From Sulfurospirillum sp. UCH001 (GTDB taxonomy: Bacteria > Campylobacterota > Campylobacteria > Campylobacterales > Sulfurospirillaceae): 64,000 bases of DNA. Below, one piece after another: positions 45,921 to 55,686 of the stretch; positions within the stretch are counted from its first letter, which is position 1; the number at the start of each line of letters is the position of its first letter. A program made the translations under genes and the position numbers. Below the pieces are notes generated by a model. The model was not told the DNA's origin. It made no database searches and was given only the letters and a program-made list of their open reading frames with translations. The stretch lies in NCBI RefSeq assembly GCF_001548035.1, contig NZ_AP014723.1, positions 62,001 through 126,000 on the forward strand, read 5' to 3'.

Positions 45921-47759
45921 ATGGACGTTACAACGGCTTCACTGCTTGCTAATCAGCTTCAGACACTGGATCCAAAAGCAACAGCCAAAGAAAATGCTAC
46001 CAAAATTATCCAAGATAGTGCTGATATTCCCTTATCACTCAGTGCACAAAAAAGTACAACAACACCCAATAATGCACAAGAAGTTGTTGGGCAGCTTTTA
46101 AGCACTGCTGTCAGTGAAGCAAAATCTAAAAGTGCCATTTTTGAAATTTTGCAAAATAACCAATTGTTTAAAAATATGGGTAATTTTGCAGAAGATATCA
46201 AGAGTTTAACGTCTCTTATTAAACTTGATTCATCGATTACTAAGCCACTAGCTCTCTTACAACTTTTTTCTAAAAATATTGAGCAAGTAGATGTCAAGAT
46301 GCTTCAAGAACAAATAAAGAATTCAGGTATTTTTTTTGAATCAAAGTTAGCTAACATTGTTACTCAAAAAGGTGTTGCAGAAACAATTCAGACACTTACA
46401 TTAGAGCTAAAAGAGCATTTTAGTAGTACCAGTACAGCAGTGAGCCCTATTGCCAAAGAAATTACTGTAATTATGGATCGACTCAATACTTTGCAAGAAC
46501 TTTCATCAAAAGAGGCTCAAATAAGCCTTAAAAGCCTACTTGACCTTTTTCGTCAAAGCATTAAAAAAGAGCTTACATCTGAGACTATTCCTATGTTTAA
46601 AGAGGTCTATCAAACGGTTCAAAAGCTTGATTATGCCATTGAACAGATGGATCTTATTAACTCAAAAATTGATAATTATCCTCCGAGTATGAAAGTAGAA
46701 GAACATTTTACGACACAGGTAAAAGTGTTGTTAGAGCAGATAAAAGAGAATTTGAGTACTTTACAGTTAGATGACTTACAACCGAAGATTGATCAATTAC
46801 TTACTAAAGAAACGTTATTAAAACAAGGCAATACTACAACTCCTCTTCTAACAAACGATGCGTTAGAAAGTGTTACTAACGAAGTTAAACAAGAAATTGT
46901 TCATTCCCCTACTCAATCACTGTTAAAGAATGATAATTCGATTGATGAAACACATTTACTCACTAAAGAAGCGATCAAAGCACCAGAACAAAGTATATCT
47001 CCTACTTCATTAGCGACAGCACTAAGCAGCAATACAAATTTTCAGAAATCTTCTGAAACAGTCGAAGAAGCGCTTAAGATGGTTGTAAATCGCCTTAAGC
47101 AGCAGATCGAAATTTTGGATACTAAAACAATTCAGCAGGCTAATTTTGTCGATAAAAGTGCAATTTTGGAACAAAAAATTCATAGCTTGATTAAACCAGA
47201 GCTTTTTGTAGGTAAAGCTATGACGCAGAAACTTTCACTGGACCCAACAGATGTTGAACTATTGAGTGACATGAAAGGTGTCTTAACAAAGTTGAATGAT
47301 TCTTTGGCTCCAACACCTCAGAATCGAGAGGCATTGGAGATTACCAACCGATTATTGACACAAATTGAGTACCATCAACTTTTTTCTTATGTGAGTAGCT
47401 CAACGCATCTTTACATTCCTTTTAGCTGGGATGGGCTAAATGGAGGCTCGATGATGATGAAACAAACGAGCGATGAGAAGTTTCATTGTCAGATTGATCT
47501 TGATTTAGAACAGTATGGGAAGCTTAATATGATGCTTTTGCTTTCAGGAGAAAAGTATATTGATATTTCTATTGCAGCTCAAAAAAAAGAGTTAGGCGAA
47601 AAAATTACACAACAATTAGTTGAACTTAAGCGTGCTTTAAATGAGGTAGGACTCATTACGGGTACTGTAAAAATGTTAGAATATAAAGACGTAAGTGCCG
47701 TTAAAAATGACTATTTTAGTGGCGAGAAGCTTCAATTTGGGATTAATATTAAGATATGA
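45921..47759 (+). CDS. FliK-like flagellar hook-length control protein (putative)
   Basis: This 612-residue protein is low-complexity, rich in Gln, Lys, Ser and Thr, mostly helical in the first 480 residues. A more compact C-terminal domain follows (HLYIPFSWDGLNGGS; EKYIDISIAAQKKELGEKI). A disordered, exported-looking body with a folded C-terminal switch domain is the FliK plan. The next gene is the free FlhB C-terminal homologue, and FliK-type proteins act on FlhB, which supports the assignment. I chose the ATG at 45921 after AGAGG. It overlaps flhX by 4 bases. Confidence 0.65.
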   Translation: MDVTTASLLANQLQTLDPKATAKENATKIIQDSADIPLSLSAQKSTTTPNNAQEVVGQLLSTAVSEAKSKSAIFEILQNNQLFKNMGNFAEDIKSLTSLIKLDSSITKPLALLQLFSKNIEQVDVKMLQEQIKNSGIFFESKLANIVTQKGVAETIQTLTLELKEHFSSTSTAVSPIAKEITVIMDRLNTLQELSSKEAQISLKSLLDLFRQSIKKELTSETIPMFKEVYQTVQKLDYAIEQMDLINSKIDNYPPSMKVEEHFTTQVKVLLEQIKENLSTLQLDDLQPKIDQLLTKETLLKQGNTTTPLLTNDALESVTNEVKQEIVHSPTQSLLKNDNSIDETHLLTKEAIKAPEQSISPTSLATALSSNTNFQKSSETVEEALKMVVNRLKQQIEILDTKTIQQANFVDKSAILEQKIHSLIKPELFVGKAMTQKLSLDPTDVELLSDMKGVLTKLNDSLAPTPQNREALEITNRLLTQIEYHQLFSYVSSSTHLYIPFSWDGLNGGSMMMKQTSDEKFHCQIDLDLEQYGKLNMMLLLSGEKYIDISIAAQKKELGEKITQQLVELKRALNEVGLITGTVKMLEYKDVSAVKNDYFSGEKLQFGINIKI

Positions 47760-48034
47760 ATACACCAACACCAAAACCTCAAAAAGCTGTTGCTCTTAAA
47801 TACGATCGTGAAAAAAGTGGTGCACCCAAAGTGATTGCTTCTGGTAAAGGCGAGGTAGCCAATAATATTATCAAGTTAGCGCAAGAACACGATATTTTTA
47901 TTAAAAAAGACGCAGATTTGGTGGAACTTCTCTCCAAGATAGAGCTTAACAAGGAAATCCCACCGATGTTGTATAAAGCGGTTGCCGAGGTTTTTAGCTT
48001 CATCTACAAAATTACAGATGATAAGCGCAAATAA
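47756..48034 (+). CDS. flhX: FlhX: free-standing homologue of the FlhB cytoplasmic C-terminal domain
   Basis: This 92-residue protein matches the part of FlhB that follows autocleavage: KAVALKYDREKSGAPKVIASG, then LSKIELNKEIPPMLYKAVAEV. In FlhB this sequence follows N-P-T-H; here the corresponding residues are PKPQ, so no self-cleavage would occur. In Helicobacter and Campylobacter, FlhX can partly substitute for the cleaved FlhB domain in flagellar export. No membrane segment is present. Its location after a FliK-like gene matches the known pairing. Confidence 0.88.
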   Translation: MNTPTPKPQKAVALKYDREKSGAPKVIASGKGEVANNIIKLAQEHDIFIKKDADLVELLSKIELNKEIPPMLYKAVAEVFSFIYKITDDKRK

Positions 48035-48037
48035 AAG

Positions 48038-48823
48038 CTAAATACCTCGTACTTTTAGACTTAAGAGCCCTACATACTCATGCAGTGCAATATAGCTTTT
48101 GTAAAGTGAATGTGCATTAGGAAGATAATCCCACATATCTTTAGCTCTGTGATTGATTTTAAAATTAGTTGCTGCAGGAATCACTTTAAATCCAAAGTGT
48201 TCATAAAGCCTAATTGAGCGTTTCATGTGATACGCAGATGTCACAAGATAGATAGTCGGCTCTTTAAGCCCTGCTTTTTCAAAAGCAACTTTACTGAATT
48301 CAGCATTTTGGTAAGTGTCGAGACTTTTGTCTTCTACATGCAAAGAAAACTCTTTGGTACTTAGACTTTTTGAAGTTGGTGTAGCAATTTCAAGATAGAG
48401 TTTCAACTCTTTGAGACTATCTAAAAAAGCATCACTCTCTAAATACTCTTTTTGCGTTCCACCACCACTAAAAAGTAATGGAAGATTGTTAGATTTTGCA
48501 ACCATGAGTCCCCACATCATACGCTTATATGCATCACTACTAAGTGGTAGATTCGCAACACCTTGCGTATGCCCTCCTCCAAGCACAATAACAGCATCTA
48601 CAGGTGTCTTGACAATGTTTTGGTTAAAAGGATCTTCCAATGGCCTTAAAAGCCAATCTGAGACATAAGAGTTGCTTAAAAGATAAAAAATAATGGCATT
48701 GGCTATAAAAAAGAGTCGAAAACGTTTTGCATAGAAAGCAGCAAGGAGAAAAAGAATAATAAAAATACCTGGTGGTAGCACCAGGTATGTAAAAAGCTTT
48801 GAGAGAATATAAACGCTACTCAT
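48038..48823 (-). CDS. DUF218 (ElyC/SanA/YdcF-type) membrane protein
   Basis: This 261-residue protein has two N-terminal transmembrane helices (residues 6-28 and 38-56), then a soluble DUF218 domain with the motif DAVIVLGGGHTQG, an SGGGTQKEYLESDAFLD region, and the YLVTSAYHMKRSIRLYEHFGF signature. ElyC and SanA relatives affect peptidoglycan precursor metabolism and envelope integrity. It abuts purM, sharing one base, and converges with flhX three bases away. Confidence 0.88.
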   Translation of the reverse strand: MSSVYILSKLFTYLVLPPGIFIILFLLAAFYAKRFRLFFIANAIIFYLLSNSYVSDWLLRPLEDPFNQNIVKTPVDAVIVLGGGHTQGVANLPLSSDAYKRMMWGLMVAKSNNLPLLFSGGGTQKEYLESDAFLDSLKELKLYLEIATPTSKSLSTKEFSLHVEDKSLDTYQNAEFSKVAFEKAGLKEPTIYLVTSAYHMKRSIRLYEHFGFKVIPAATNFKINHRAKDMWDYLPNAHSLYKSYIALHEYVGLLSLKVRGI

Positions 48824-49818
48824 TAGAGCATAATGGCACTACGTTCGCCAGCTTTAAGCTCACCGATGACATAGCCATCACTGTTTGCAAGTACATCATC
48901 GACATTTTCAGGGCTAACAACGAGGATCATGCCTACGCCCATATTGAAGGTACGATGCATTTCGCTTTCTTCTACGTATTGGCTCATAAAGTCAAAGACA
49001 GGGAGTGTTTGGATTTTTGATTTATAGACGTGTGCTTGTAAGCCTTCAGGAAGAACACGAGGAAGGTTTTCAACGATACCACCGCCTGTGATGTGTGCTA
49101 AAGCGTTGATTTTAGATTTAAGTGCTTTAAAAAGCTTAACATAGATGCGTGTTGGAGTTAAAAGGGTTTCAATGAGTGGCTTACCATTGAACTCTGTCTC
49201 AAATGTATAACCTAACTTATCAAAGAAGAGTTTACGTACCAGTGAAAAACCATTAGAGTGAACGCCAGAACTTGGAAGAGCAATGAGAACATCACCAGCT
49301 TTGACGTGTGGTAAGCGGTTCATTTCATCTTTTTCAGCAATACCAACAGCAAAACCTGCAAGATCAAAATCTTTACCGTGGTACATACCTGGCATTTCAG
49401 CAGTCTCTCCACCAATGAGTGAACACTCTGCTTGAATACAACCTTCTGCAATACCTTTAACAATGTTTACAGCAGCATCAATTTCGAGTTTACTCATAGC
49501 ATAGTAATCAAGGAAGAAAAGTGGTGTACCGAAGTTACAGATAAGATCATTTGCACACATAGCAACAAGGTCAATACCAACAGTCTCATAAATTCCTGAA
49601 TCAATAGCAAGTTTAAGTTTTGTTCCAACACCATCCGTTGCACCTAAAATAACAGGTTTTTGATACCCTGTAGGTAACTCATAGGCACCTGCAAAAGAGC
49701 CAATGCCTCCGATGACATTTTTATCAAAAGTAGATTTGACTAGTGGTTTAATATTTTCGACAAATTGGTTTCCCGCGTCTATATCGACACCAGCGTCTTT
49801 GTAGCTGACAGTGCTCAT
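48823..49818 (-). CDS. purM: Phosphoribosylformylglycinamidine cyclo-ligase
   Basis: This 331-residue AIR synthetase carries out the fifth step of purine synthesis. It starts SYKDAGVDIDAGN and includes DGVGTKLKLAI, the ATP-site segment IGGETAEMPGMY, and the ITGGGIVENLPRVLP motif. Length is standard. Confidence 0.96.
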   Translation of the reverse strand: MSTVSYKDAGVDIDAGNQFVENIKPLVKSTFDKNVIGGIGSFAGAYELPTGYQKPVILGATDGVGTKLKLAIDSGIYETVGIDLVAMCANDLICNFGTPLFFLDYYAMSKLEIDAAVNIVKGIAEGCIQAECSLIGGETAEMPGMYHGKDFDLAGFAVGIAEKDEMNRLPHVKAGDVLIALPSSGVHSNGFSLVRKLFFDKLGYTFETEFNGKPLIETLLTPTRIYVKLFKALKSKINALAHITGGGIVENLPRVLPEGLQAHVYKSKIQTLPVFDFMSQYVEESEMHRTFNMGVGMILVVSPENVDDVLANSDGYVIGELKAGERSAIML

Positions 49819-49908
49819 GGATATGCCTTTAGTGAGGTTATTGTTTAATAGATTTTAACAAAACTATGTTAAAATCGTTATAAAAATAGCAGAAGGTATT
49901 AAGATTAG

Positions 49909-50514
49909 ATGGCGTATGAACATGCAATCGTTCTTACAGGCAGTATTGGAACAGGAAAGAGCACAGTTTCATCCATGTTGCAACATCATGGATTTGAAGT
50001 CATTGATGCCGATAAAATTTCAAAAGAGATTTTGCCTTTACACGTAGAAGAAGTAAGAGCGCTGTTTGGTGAGAATGTGATTGTCGATGGGCGTATTGAT
50101 AGAAAAGCCCTCGGTGAAATTATTTTTAATGATAAAAATGAGCGTGAAAAGCTTAATGCTCTGATGCGACCATTGATTCGCGAAGAGATTTTTCGTCGAA
50201 GTGAACTTTTAGAAGTGAAACAGAAGCCTTACATTATCGATATACCTCTTTATTACGAGAGTGAAGGATACGACTGCAAATTGGTCGTTGTTGTTTATGC
50301 ACCTGTTGAGGTTCAGCGTAAGCGATTAATGGTACGAGAGAATTTCACTAAAGAAGAAGCACAAAAGCGAATTGATGCGCAGATTAGTATTGAAGAGAAG
50401 AAGATCTTAGCCGATTTTCTTATTAATAACTCTTTTGATATGAAATTTCTAGAGAGTGAAATCGAAAAATTTATCAAATTTGTACGGGGAAAATATGCAA
50501 ATTGCAAAATATAA
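49909..50514 (+). CDS. coaE: Dephospho-CoA kinase
   Basis: This 201-residue kinase carries out the last step of coenzyme A synthesis. The P-loop is GSIGTGKST (usually GG.GSGKS), followed by DADKISKEI, the lid/LID region RKRLMVREN and IDIPLYYE. The ATG follows AGAAGG. Its end overlaps dapF by 20 bases. Confidence 0.94.
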   Translation: MAYEHAIVLTGSIGTGKSTVSSMLQHHGFEVIDADKISKEILPLHVEEVRALFGENVIVDGRIDRKALGEIIFNDKNEREKLNALMRPLIREEIFRRSELLEVKQKPYIIDIPLYYESEGYDCKLVVVVYAPVEVQRKRLMVRENFTKEEAQKRIDAQISIEEKKILADFLINNSFDMKFLESEIEKFIKFVRGKYANCKI

Positions 50515-51238
50515 TGCAAATGGAAATGATTTTATTATTTTTCATACGTTTATCGAAAAAGATAGAAGTGCACTAGCGCAACAATTGTGCCATAGACAAC
50601 GAGGTATTGGCGCAGATGGACTCATTGTTTTACTTCCGCATACAGAATATGACTTCAAATGGCAATTTTACAATAGTGATGGAAGCGTAGCCTCTATGTG
50701 TGGAAATGGTACACGTGCCTGCGCTCATTATGCATTTACACACCAATTGGCTGGTTCATCTATGCGCTTTTTAACAGGAGCGGGTGTTATTGCTTCTGTT
50801 GTAGAAAATGATAGTGTTGAGACAGAGTTAACAACGCCCAAAGTACTCAGTGAATCGTTTGAAGAGAATGGACTAACATGGCACTTTTGTGATACGGGAG
50901 TTCCACATTTAGTAACATTTGTTGATGATACAGCATGCTTTGATAAAATGATTGCTCGTCAAATGCGCTATAAGTATAATGCTAATGTTAATTATGCAAA
51001 ACTTTCAAACAATGCATTACATGTCAGAACCTATGAACGTGGTGTTGAAGATGAAACACTCGCTTGTGGAACTGGTATGGCAGCATGTTTTTACAGTGCA
51101 TATCGTCAAAAACTAGTGGGTGAGAGTGCTAATGTTTATCCAACCAGCGGAGACGAACTTGGATTACGCATTGAAGATCAAAGACTCTTTTTTAAAGGAA
51201 GAGTTCAAAAAGTCTTTGAGATGACTCTGGAACTTTAA
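50495..51238 (+). CDS. dapF: Diaminopimelate epimerase
   Basis: This 247-residue enzyme converts LL- to meso-diaminopimelate for peptidoglycan and lysine. Both catalytic Cys are present: MCGNGTRAC and LACGTGMAAC. It begins with KYNANGNDF. I chose the ATG at 50495 after GGGGA; a longer frame reads into coaE. Confidence 0.96.
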   Translation: MQIAKYNANGNDFIIFHTFIEKDRSALAQQLCHRQRGIGADGLIVLLPHTEYDFKWQFYNSDGSVASMCGNGTRACAHYAFTHQLAGSSMRFLTGAGVIASVVENDSVETELTTPKVLSESFEENGLTWHFCDTGVPHLVTFVDDTACFDKMIARQMRYKYNANVNYAKLSNNALHVRTYERGVEDETLACGTGMAACFYSAYRQKLVGESANVYPTSGDELGLRIEDQRLFFKGRVQKVFEMTLEL

Positions 51239-51242
51239 TTTC

Positions 51243-51962
51243 GTGAAGTTTTTCTCTACTCTTCTTATCGCCTCTTGTATGCTCATCCAGAGCTCTTTAT
51301 ATGCAGGAGGTTTATCTTCAGAGTACTACCAAATTGAAGATAATGCAAAACAAAAAGAGGAATTTATTCGCGAATTAAAAGTGTTGGTCGATAAAGGTAA
51401 TGATGAGATTAAAAAAGATCGAGAATTCATTACCAATTTCTTTGCAAAAGCAATGCCGGATGCTTTTCGCGGTCTTAATCAACAAAATGTAGGCTATTTA
51501 ATCTCTTTACGTAATAAATATGGCATAGAATCGCTTTTTGATCGAGATGAGTATTTTAAGCGAATTGATGTAATTCCTACTTCATTAGCATTAGCCCAAG
51601 CGGCACTTGAGAGTGGTTGGGGGAAAAGTCGTTTTGCACGAGAAGCAAATAATCTTTTTGGGCACTGGACCTATTCAGGTGTTGGTTTAATGCCACAAAA
51701 TCGAACGATTGGTAAAACCCATATGATTCGTATCTTCGGATCACTTCAAAAATCCGTGAATTCGTATATGCTAAATCTCAATACTAATGATGCGTATATT
51801 GCATTTCGAGAAAAAAGACTACAAGCACGAAATAATGGGAAAATATATACTGGCATGGAAGCTGCAAAAACAATGATCAATTATTCTGAGCTAAAAGAAG
51901 AGTACATTAAAATGATCAGAGAGATGATCGAACAAAATAACCTACTCATCTATGACAAATAG
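51243..51962 (+). CDS. Secreted Bax-like glucosaminidase (peptidoglycan hydrolase)
   Basis: This 239-residue protein has a Sec signal peptide (KFFSTLLIASCMLIQSSLYA, cleavage near residue 21) and a mannosyl-glycoprotein endo-beta-N-acetylglucosaminidase-type domain: catalytic Glu in AQAALESGWGKSRFA, then EANNLFGHWTYSG. This Bax-like group cleaves peptidoglycan in the periplasm. The start is GTG at 51243; the ribosome site is weak, so expression may depend on coupling to dapF, which ends 4 bases upstream. Confidence 0.87.
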   Translation: MKFFSTLLIASCMLIQSSLYAGGLSSEYYQIEDNAKQKEEFIRELKVLVDKGNDEIKKDREFITNFFAKAMPDAFRGLNQQNVGYLISLRNKYGIESLFDRDEYFKRIDVIPTSLALAQAALESGWGKSRFAREANNLFGHWTYSGVGLMPQNRTIGKTHMIRIFGSLQKSVNSYMLNLNTNDAYIAFREKRLQARNNGKIYTGMEAAKTMINYSELKEEYIKMIREMIEQNNLLIYDK

Positions 51963-51974
51963 GCTATTATTAAA

Positions 51975-53042
51975 TTAGAGGTTAGCCTCTTTCATAAGTT
52001 CTGCTTGGTAGTGTGTAATAATAGGCTCAATAATCTCATCAAACAAACCACCTTCCATAATTGCATCTAAACGGTACAACGTAAGCCCTACTCTGTGGTC
52101 TGTGATACGATTTTGTGGGAAGTTATAGGTACGAATACGAGCACTTCTATCACCTGAGCCTACTTGCGTTTTTCGAGCTTCACTCTCTTTTGCATTGCGC
52201 TCTTGCATTTGCATATCATAGAGTTTTGCTTTGAGGATTTTCATAGCAGCATCTTTGTTTTTATGCTGCGATTTTCCATCTTGGTTTACAACAACAAGTC
52301 CTGTCGGTAAGTGAGTTATCCTAACGGCACTATCAGTCGTGTTAACTGATTGTCCACCGTTACCTGATGATCTCATGACATCAATTTTGAGATCTTTTTC
52401 TTGTATGTCGATTTCAACATCATCAACTTCAGGCATAACCGCCACTGTAACAGCTGAAGTATGTACACGACCTTGTGATTCAGTGAGTGGAACACGTTGA
52501 ACTCTGTGTACACCACCTTCATATTTAAGACGAGAAAAAGCACCCTGCCCTTTAACAAGCGCGATAACCTCTTTAAATCCGTTGAGTACACCTTCGCTGA
52601 GAGAAACGACTTCTACTTTCCAGCCACGATTTTCGGCATAACGAAGATAAGATTTAAAAAGATCTGCAGCAAAAATAGCAGCTTCATCACCACCTGTACC
52701 TGCACGAATTTCTAAAAAGATATTACGTTCATCATTTGGATCAGTCGGTAAAAGGAGAACTTTGATCTCTTCTTCAATCTCCTCTTTACGTGGTTCAAGA
52801 GTTTTAAGTTCTTCTTTTGCAAGTTCACCTAACTCTTCATCCTCTAATAGGAGTTTGTTTTCTTCAATTTGCTCCAATGTTGAAAAATATTCAAGCGTTT
52901 TATCTTTAATTTTCTCTAATCCAGATTGTTCTTTTGAAAGTGCAGTCATCTTTTTAATATCAGTAGCGATATTAGGATCACTTAATAGTGTAGAAAGTTC
53001 ATTATAACGTTCGAGAAATGGGAGTAATTTATCTTTTAACAT
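51975..53042 (-). CDS. prfA: Peptide chain release factor 1
   Basis: This 355-residue factor recognises UAA and UAG. The catalytic GGQ is in [18 protein letters not shown], and the codon-recognition region [21 protein letters not shown] precedes it. Length is standard. It follows rpsT by 35 bases in the same operon. Confidence 0.97.
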   Translation of the reverse strand: MLKDKLLPFLERYNELSTLLSDPNIATDIKKMTALSKEQSGLEKIKDKTLEYFSTLEQIEENKLLLEDEELGELAKEELKTLEPRKEEIEEEIKVLLLPTDPNDERNIFLEIRAGTGGDEAAIFAADLFKSYLRYAENRGWKVEVVSLSEGVLNGFKEVIALVKGQGAFSRLKYEGGVHRVQRVPLTESQGRVHTSAVTVAVMPEVDDVEIDIQEKDLKIDVMRSSGNGGQSVNTTDSAVRITHLPTGLVVVNQDGKSQHKNKDAAMKILKAKLYDMQMQERNAKESEARKTQVGSGDRSARIRTYNFPQNRITDHRVGLTLYRLDAIMEGGLFDEIIEPIITHYQAELMKEANL

Positions 53043-53077
53043 GGGAAGAAACTAAATAAAGAGGGAGTTGCCGCAAG

Positions 53078-53353
53078 TTATGCAGCAACACTACCTAGCG
53101 TATTAACGAGTTGTGCTAATCTGCTTACACGACGAGCAGCTGTATTTTTAGTTAAAATACCTTTGCCTGCATAAGAGTGAAAGCTTTTATTCACATTTTT
53201 CAACGCAGTTTCAGCTGCCGCTTGATCACCAGCTTCAACAGCCTCTCTCACAGCTCTTGTAAGATTTTTGATTCTAGTTTTATAAAATCTATTTCTTTCT
53301 GTGCGTTTTTTCGTTTGTCTAATACGCTTTTCTGCTGACTTGTGGTTTGCCAT
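53078..53353 (-). CDS. rpsT: 30S ribosomal protein S20
   Basis: This 91-residue basic protein has the S20 start [12 protein letters not shown] and helical pattern through [18 protein letters not shown]. Confidence 0.97.
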   Translation of the reverse strand: MANHKSAEKRIRQTKKRTERNRFYKTRIKNLTRAVREAVEAGDQAAAETALKNVNKSFHSYAGKGILTKNTAARRVSRLAQLVNTLGSVAA

Positions 53354-53464
53354 AGATAAGCCTTTCGTTTTTAAATTTAGGCGTAGATTATATAAAAATA
53401 AAGATTAAATAGAACTTATTTTAAGGGCATTTTAAAATAGAAAAAGCAATCTTTTGAACTCATT

Positions 53465-55177
53465 TCATAGGTTTTGAGCTGATATGGACTCTTTTTTCCA
53501 GAGTTTATTAAAAAAACTTTTTTCTTCTCCATAATAAGCATAATGAAATTCATAAAAATTATTGGCAATATATTCGAGATGATTTTGCGCATTGGCATCA
53601 CCTACAAATAAAAAGAGATCATTTTTTTCTAATGTACTTTCCCAGCTTGGAAGAAGCTCAACCTTTTTATTGCGTACACGCATTAAAGGAATAAGATTAT
53701 TCGTTGAATTTCTATTTTTAAGTGAGGTCTTCAATAATGAGAGCTGCACGGTTAAAGTTTGAAGATTTTGAACTAACATAGGTGCTTGCGCATCATCAAT
53801 TTTAAGAGTGAAGAGAAGAGGGTGTAAATTGATTTCAAGAAGCTTTTTGGTTAAAAGTATGACATCTTCTTCATTAAGGTCGTGAACATGTCGAATAAAA
53901 AGATCTAATGCTGGATTTAAAATGGCATTCACTGTTTTATGAATAAGAACTTTTGCTGGTATAAAGATAGTATCAATGTTTGAACTTTCAAAAATAGAAA
54001 AATCTTCTAACTCATTTTCTCGCGCGATGGTAATGATATTGGGGTTTAATTTTTTTGCCGTTGCTAGGATGGAAAGGTTATTGGTGTCATCATCTGTACC
54101 TGCAATAATGGCAACAGAAGTATCAATACCGAGTTGTTTTAGCATCTCTTTATCATCACCATCACCAATAAGAATCATTGGTTGATTGGTAATAGTATGA
54201 TTATGGTTCATTTTTTGAGGATCAATTTCTGCAAAAGCAATCTCAAAATGATTTTGTTTAAGGACTTCATAAATACTTTTTCCCATACGACCGTATCCGC
54301 AAACAATGTATTTACCACGAGGAAGCATTAAAAGAGGATCATAAAGATTGCAAAGACCATAAATCCAACGTACCAGTCGTAACCTATGAGGTGTATTGAT
54401 AGCCATATGGATGTGCTCGGCAATAATTTCAAAAGGGTTTTCAACAACTTGTACACCGACATCAATGAGATTTTCAGTCTGATTCTTGGTTGTAGATTTT
54501 ATTGCCATAAAGATATTAGGATTCAAAACTTTAGAAGTCAGCGCAATGCGAAGATTAAGGGCATCATTTTCAAATAAACTGACAATAGCCCTACAATAAG
54601 GTGATTTTATACCTGCAAGTTCAAGTGCTTCAGGATTATAGGCATCAGCATTTAAACAAAAAACAGGCGGAGTAAAATTTTCTAGAAGAAGATGGTCTCT
54701 TTTTTCTTCTTCTTTCTCAATCACAACAGCTCTCAATCCATATTCATTCGCTTTTTTAATAATTTCACTTGTAATAGTGTTATAGCCTAAAATGATGATA
54801 TATTTTTCTTTGAGATAAGCTACTTTTCGTGCAAATTTTGCTCTCTCAAACTCTTCTAAAAAAAGTTTATTTTGTAAAAGAGCTATGAGTGTACCTATAC
54901 TGTAGAACCACCCTGTAACAGTGAAAAAAATTGACATAGAGACCCAGATACGTTGAGGGTAGGTAAAGGTGAAGGGTGTTTCCCCGAAGCCAATCGTTGT
55001 GGCAGTATAACTAATGAAATAAAAAGCATCAAAAATAGTGAGGTGGTAGGTTTTGCCTTCACTATCAACACCATCAATAATTAAAAGTCCAATAATAGAA
55101 ATCGTATATGTAAAAATAATCACCAAAAATGGTGTACGCATTTTTTGCAAAATAAGCCATAAAGAACTGTGTTTCAC
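53465..55177 (-). CDS. Potassium channel protein with two RCK (TrkA-N) domains
   Basis: This 570-residue protein has a two-helix pore with selectivity filter TIGFGE at 61-66, two further membrane segments around it, then a tandem of Rossmann-type RCK domains. The second has a standard nucleotide loop, CGYGRMGKS (near residue 282). The first reads LGYNTITSEI (near residue 129), missing the usual glycines, so it may not bind nucleotide. The start is GTG at 55177. The protein should control K+ flux across the inner membrane. Confidence 0.88.
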   Translation of the reverse strand: MKHSSLWLILQKMRTPFLVIIFTYTISIIGLLIIDGVDSEGKTYHLTIFDAFYFISYTATTIGFGETPFTFTYPQRIWVSMSIFFTVTGWFYSIGTLIALLQNKLFLEEFERAKFARKVAYLKEKYIIILGYNTITSEIIKKANEYGLRAVVIEKEEEKRDHLLLENFTPPVFCLNADAYNPEALELAGIKSPYCRAIVSLFENDALNLRIALTSKVLNPNIFMAIKSTTKNQTENLIDVGVQVVENPFEIIAEHIHMAINTPHRLRLVRWIYGLCNLYDPLLMLPRGKYIVCGYGRMGKSIYEVLKQNHFEIAFAEIDPQKMNHNHTITNQPMILIGDGDDKEMLKQLGIDTSVAIIAGTDDDTNNLSILATAKKLNPNIITIARENELEDFSIFESSNIDTIFIPAKVLIHKTVNAILNPALDLFIRHVHDLNEEDVILLTKKLLEINLHPLLFTLKIDDAQAPMLVQNLQTLTVQLSLLKTSLKNRNSTNNLIPLMRVRNKKVELLPSWESTLEKNDLFLFVGDANAQNHLEYIANNFYEFHYAYYGEEKSFFNKLWKKESISAQNL

Positions 55178-55189
55178 GTGTTTATTCTC

Positions 55190-55567
55190 TTAACGTTTTG
55201 ATTTGAGTGTATCGCCAATATAGAGTAAGACACTGGTTATATTGGCCAATAACGCTCCTCCACTTAAACTAATGATCATAGATGTAATTTCACGGTCAAT
55301 ACTATAAGCATAAGTAGCAACTGTCCAAATCGTTGCAGAGGCAATAAGTTGGATATCAGCTACAAGGCTTGTTGCTAATAAGACTGAGCCTAGTTGGGTT
55401 TTATCTCCAATTTTGAGTGTTGTCGCAATAATGTTTACTATAAGTGCTGCAAACAGTTCATATTTGCTATGTAGTTCAATATCCGTTAAATCACCGTAAA
55501 AAAATCCAAAATTAAGTGTCATTGCTAATATAAAAAAGAATCCTGAGATTACTTTGTCTAAATTCAT
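55190..55567 (-). CDS. Conserved four-helix membrane protein
   Basis: This 125-residue protein has four predicted transmembrane helices and short charged loops (GYNT-free; FGFFYGDLTDIELHSKYEL, SIDREITSM). A good ribosome site (AGGAG) precedes the ATG. It lies 12 bases upstream of the K+ channel gene on the same strand, so the two are likely co-transcribed and may be functionally linked. I do not recognise a named function. Confidence 0.72.
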   Translation of the reverse strand: MNLDKVISGFFFILAMTLNFGFFYGDLTDIELHSKYELFAALIVNIIATTLKIGDKTQLGSVLLATSLVADIQLIASATIWTVATYAYSIDREITSMIISLSGGALLANITSVLLYIGDTLKSKR

Positions 55568-55686
55568 CTATGCTCTCCTGCGGTTATATGTCATCTATAC
55601 ATTATATCCTTTAGATACAAAGATTAAAAAAGTTTTGTTACAATTTGCAAATCATTTTACAATGTAAAGAGAAAATAGGAAAAAAA

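Noticed and set aside
55170-55185. Third parS-like site at the start of the K+ channel gene
   Set aside because: Only the first 11 bases (TGTTTCACGTG) fit; the right half-site does not match, so it is probably coincidental.
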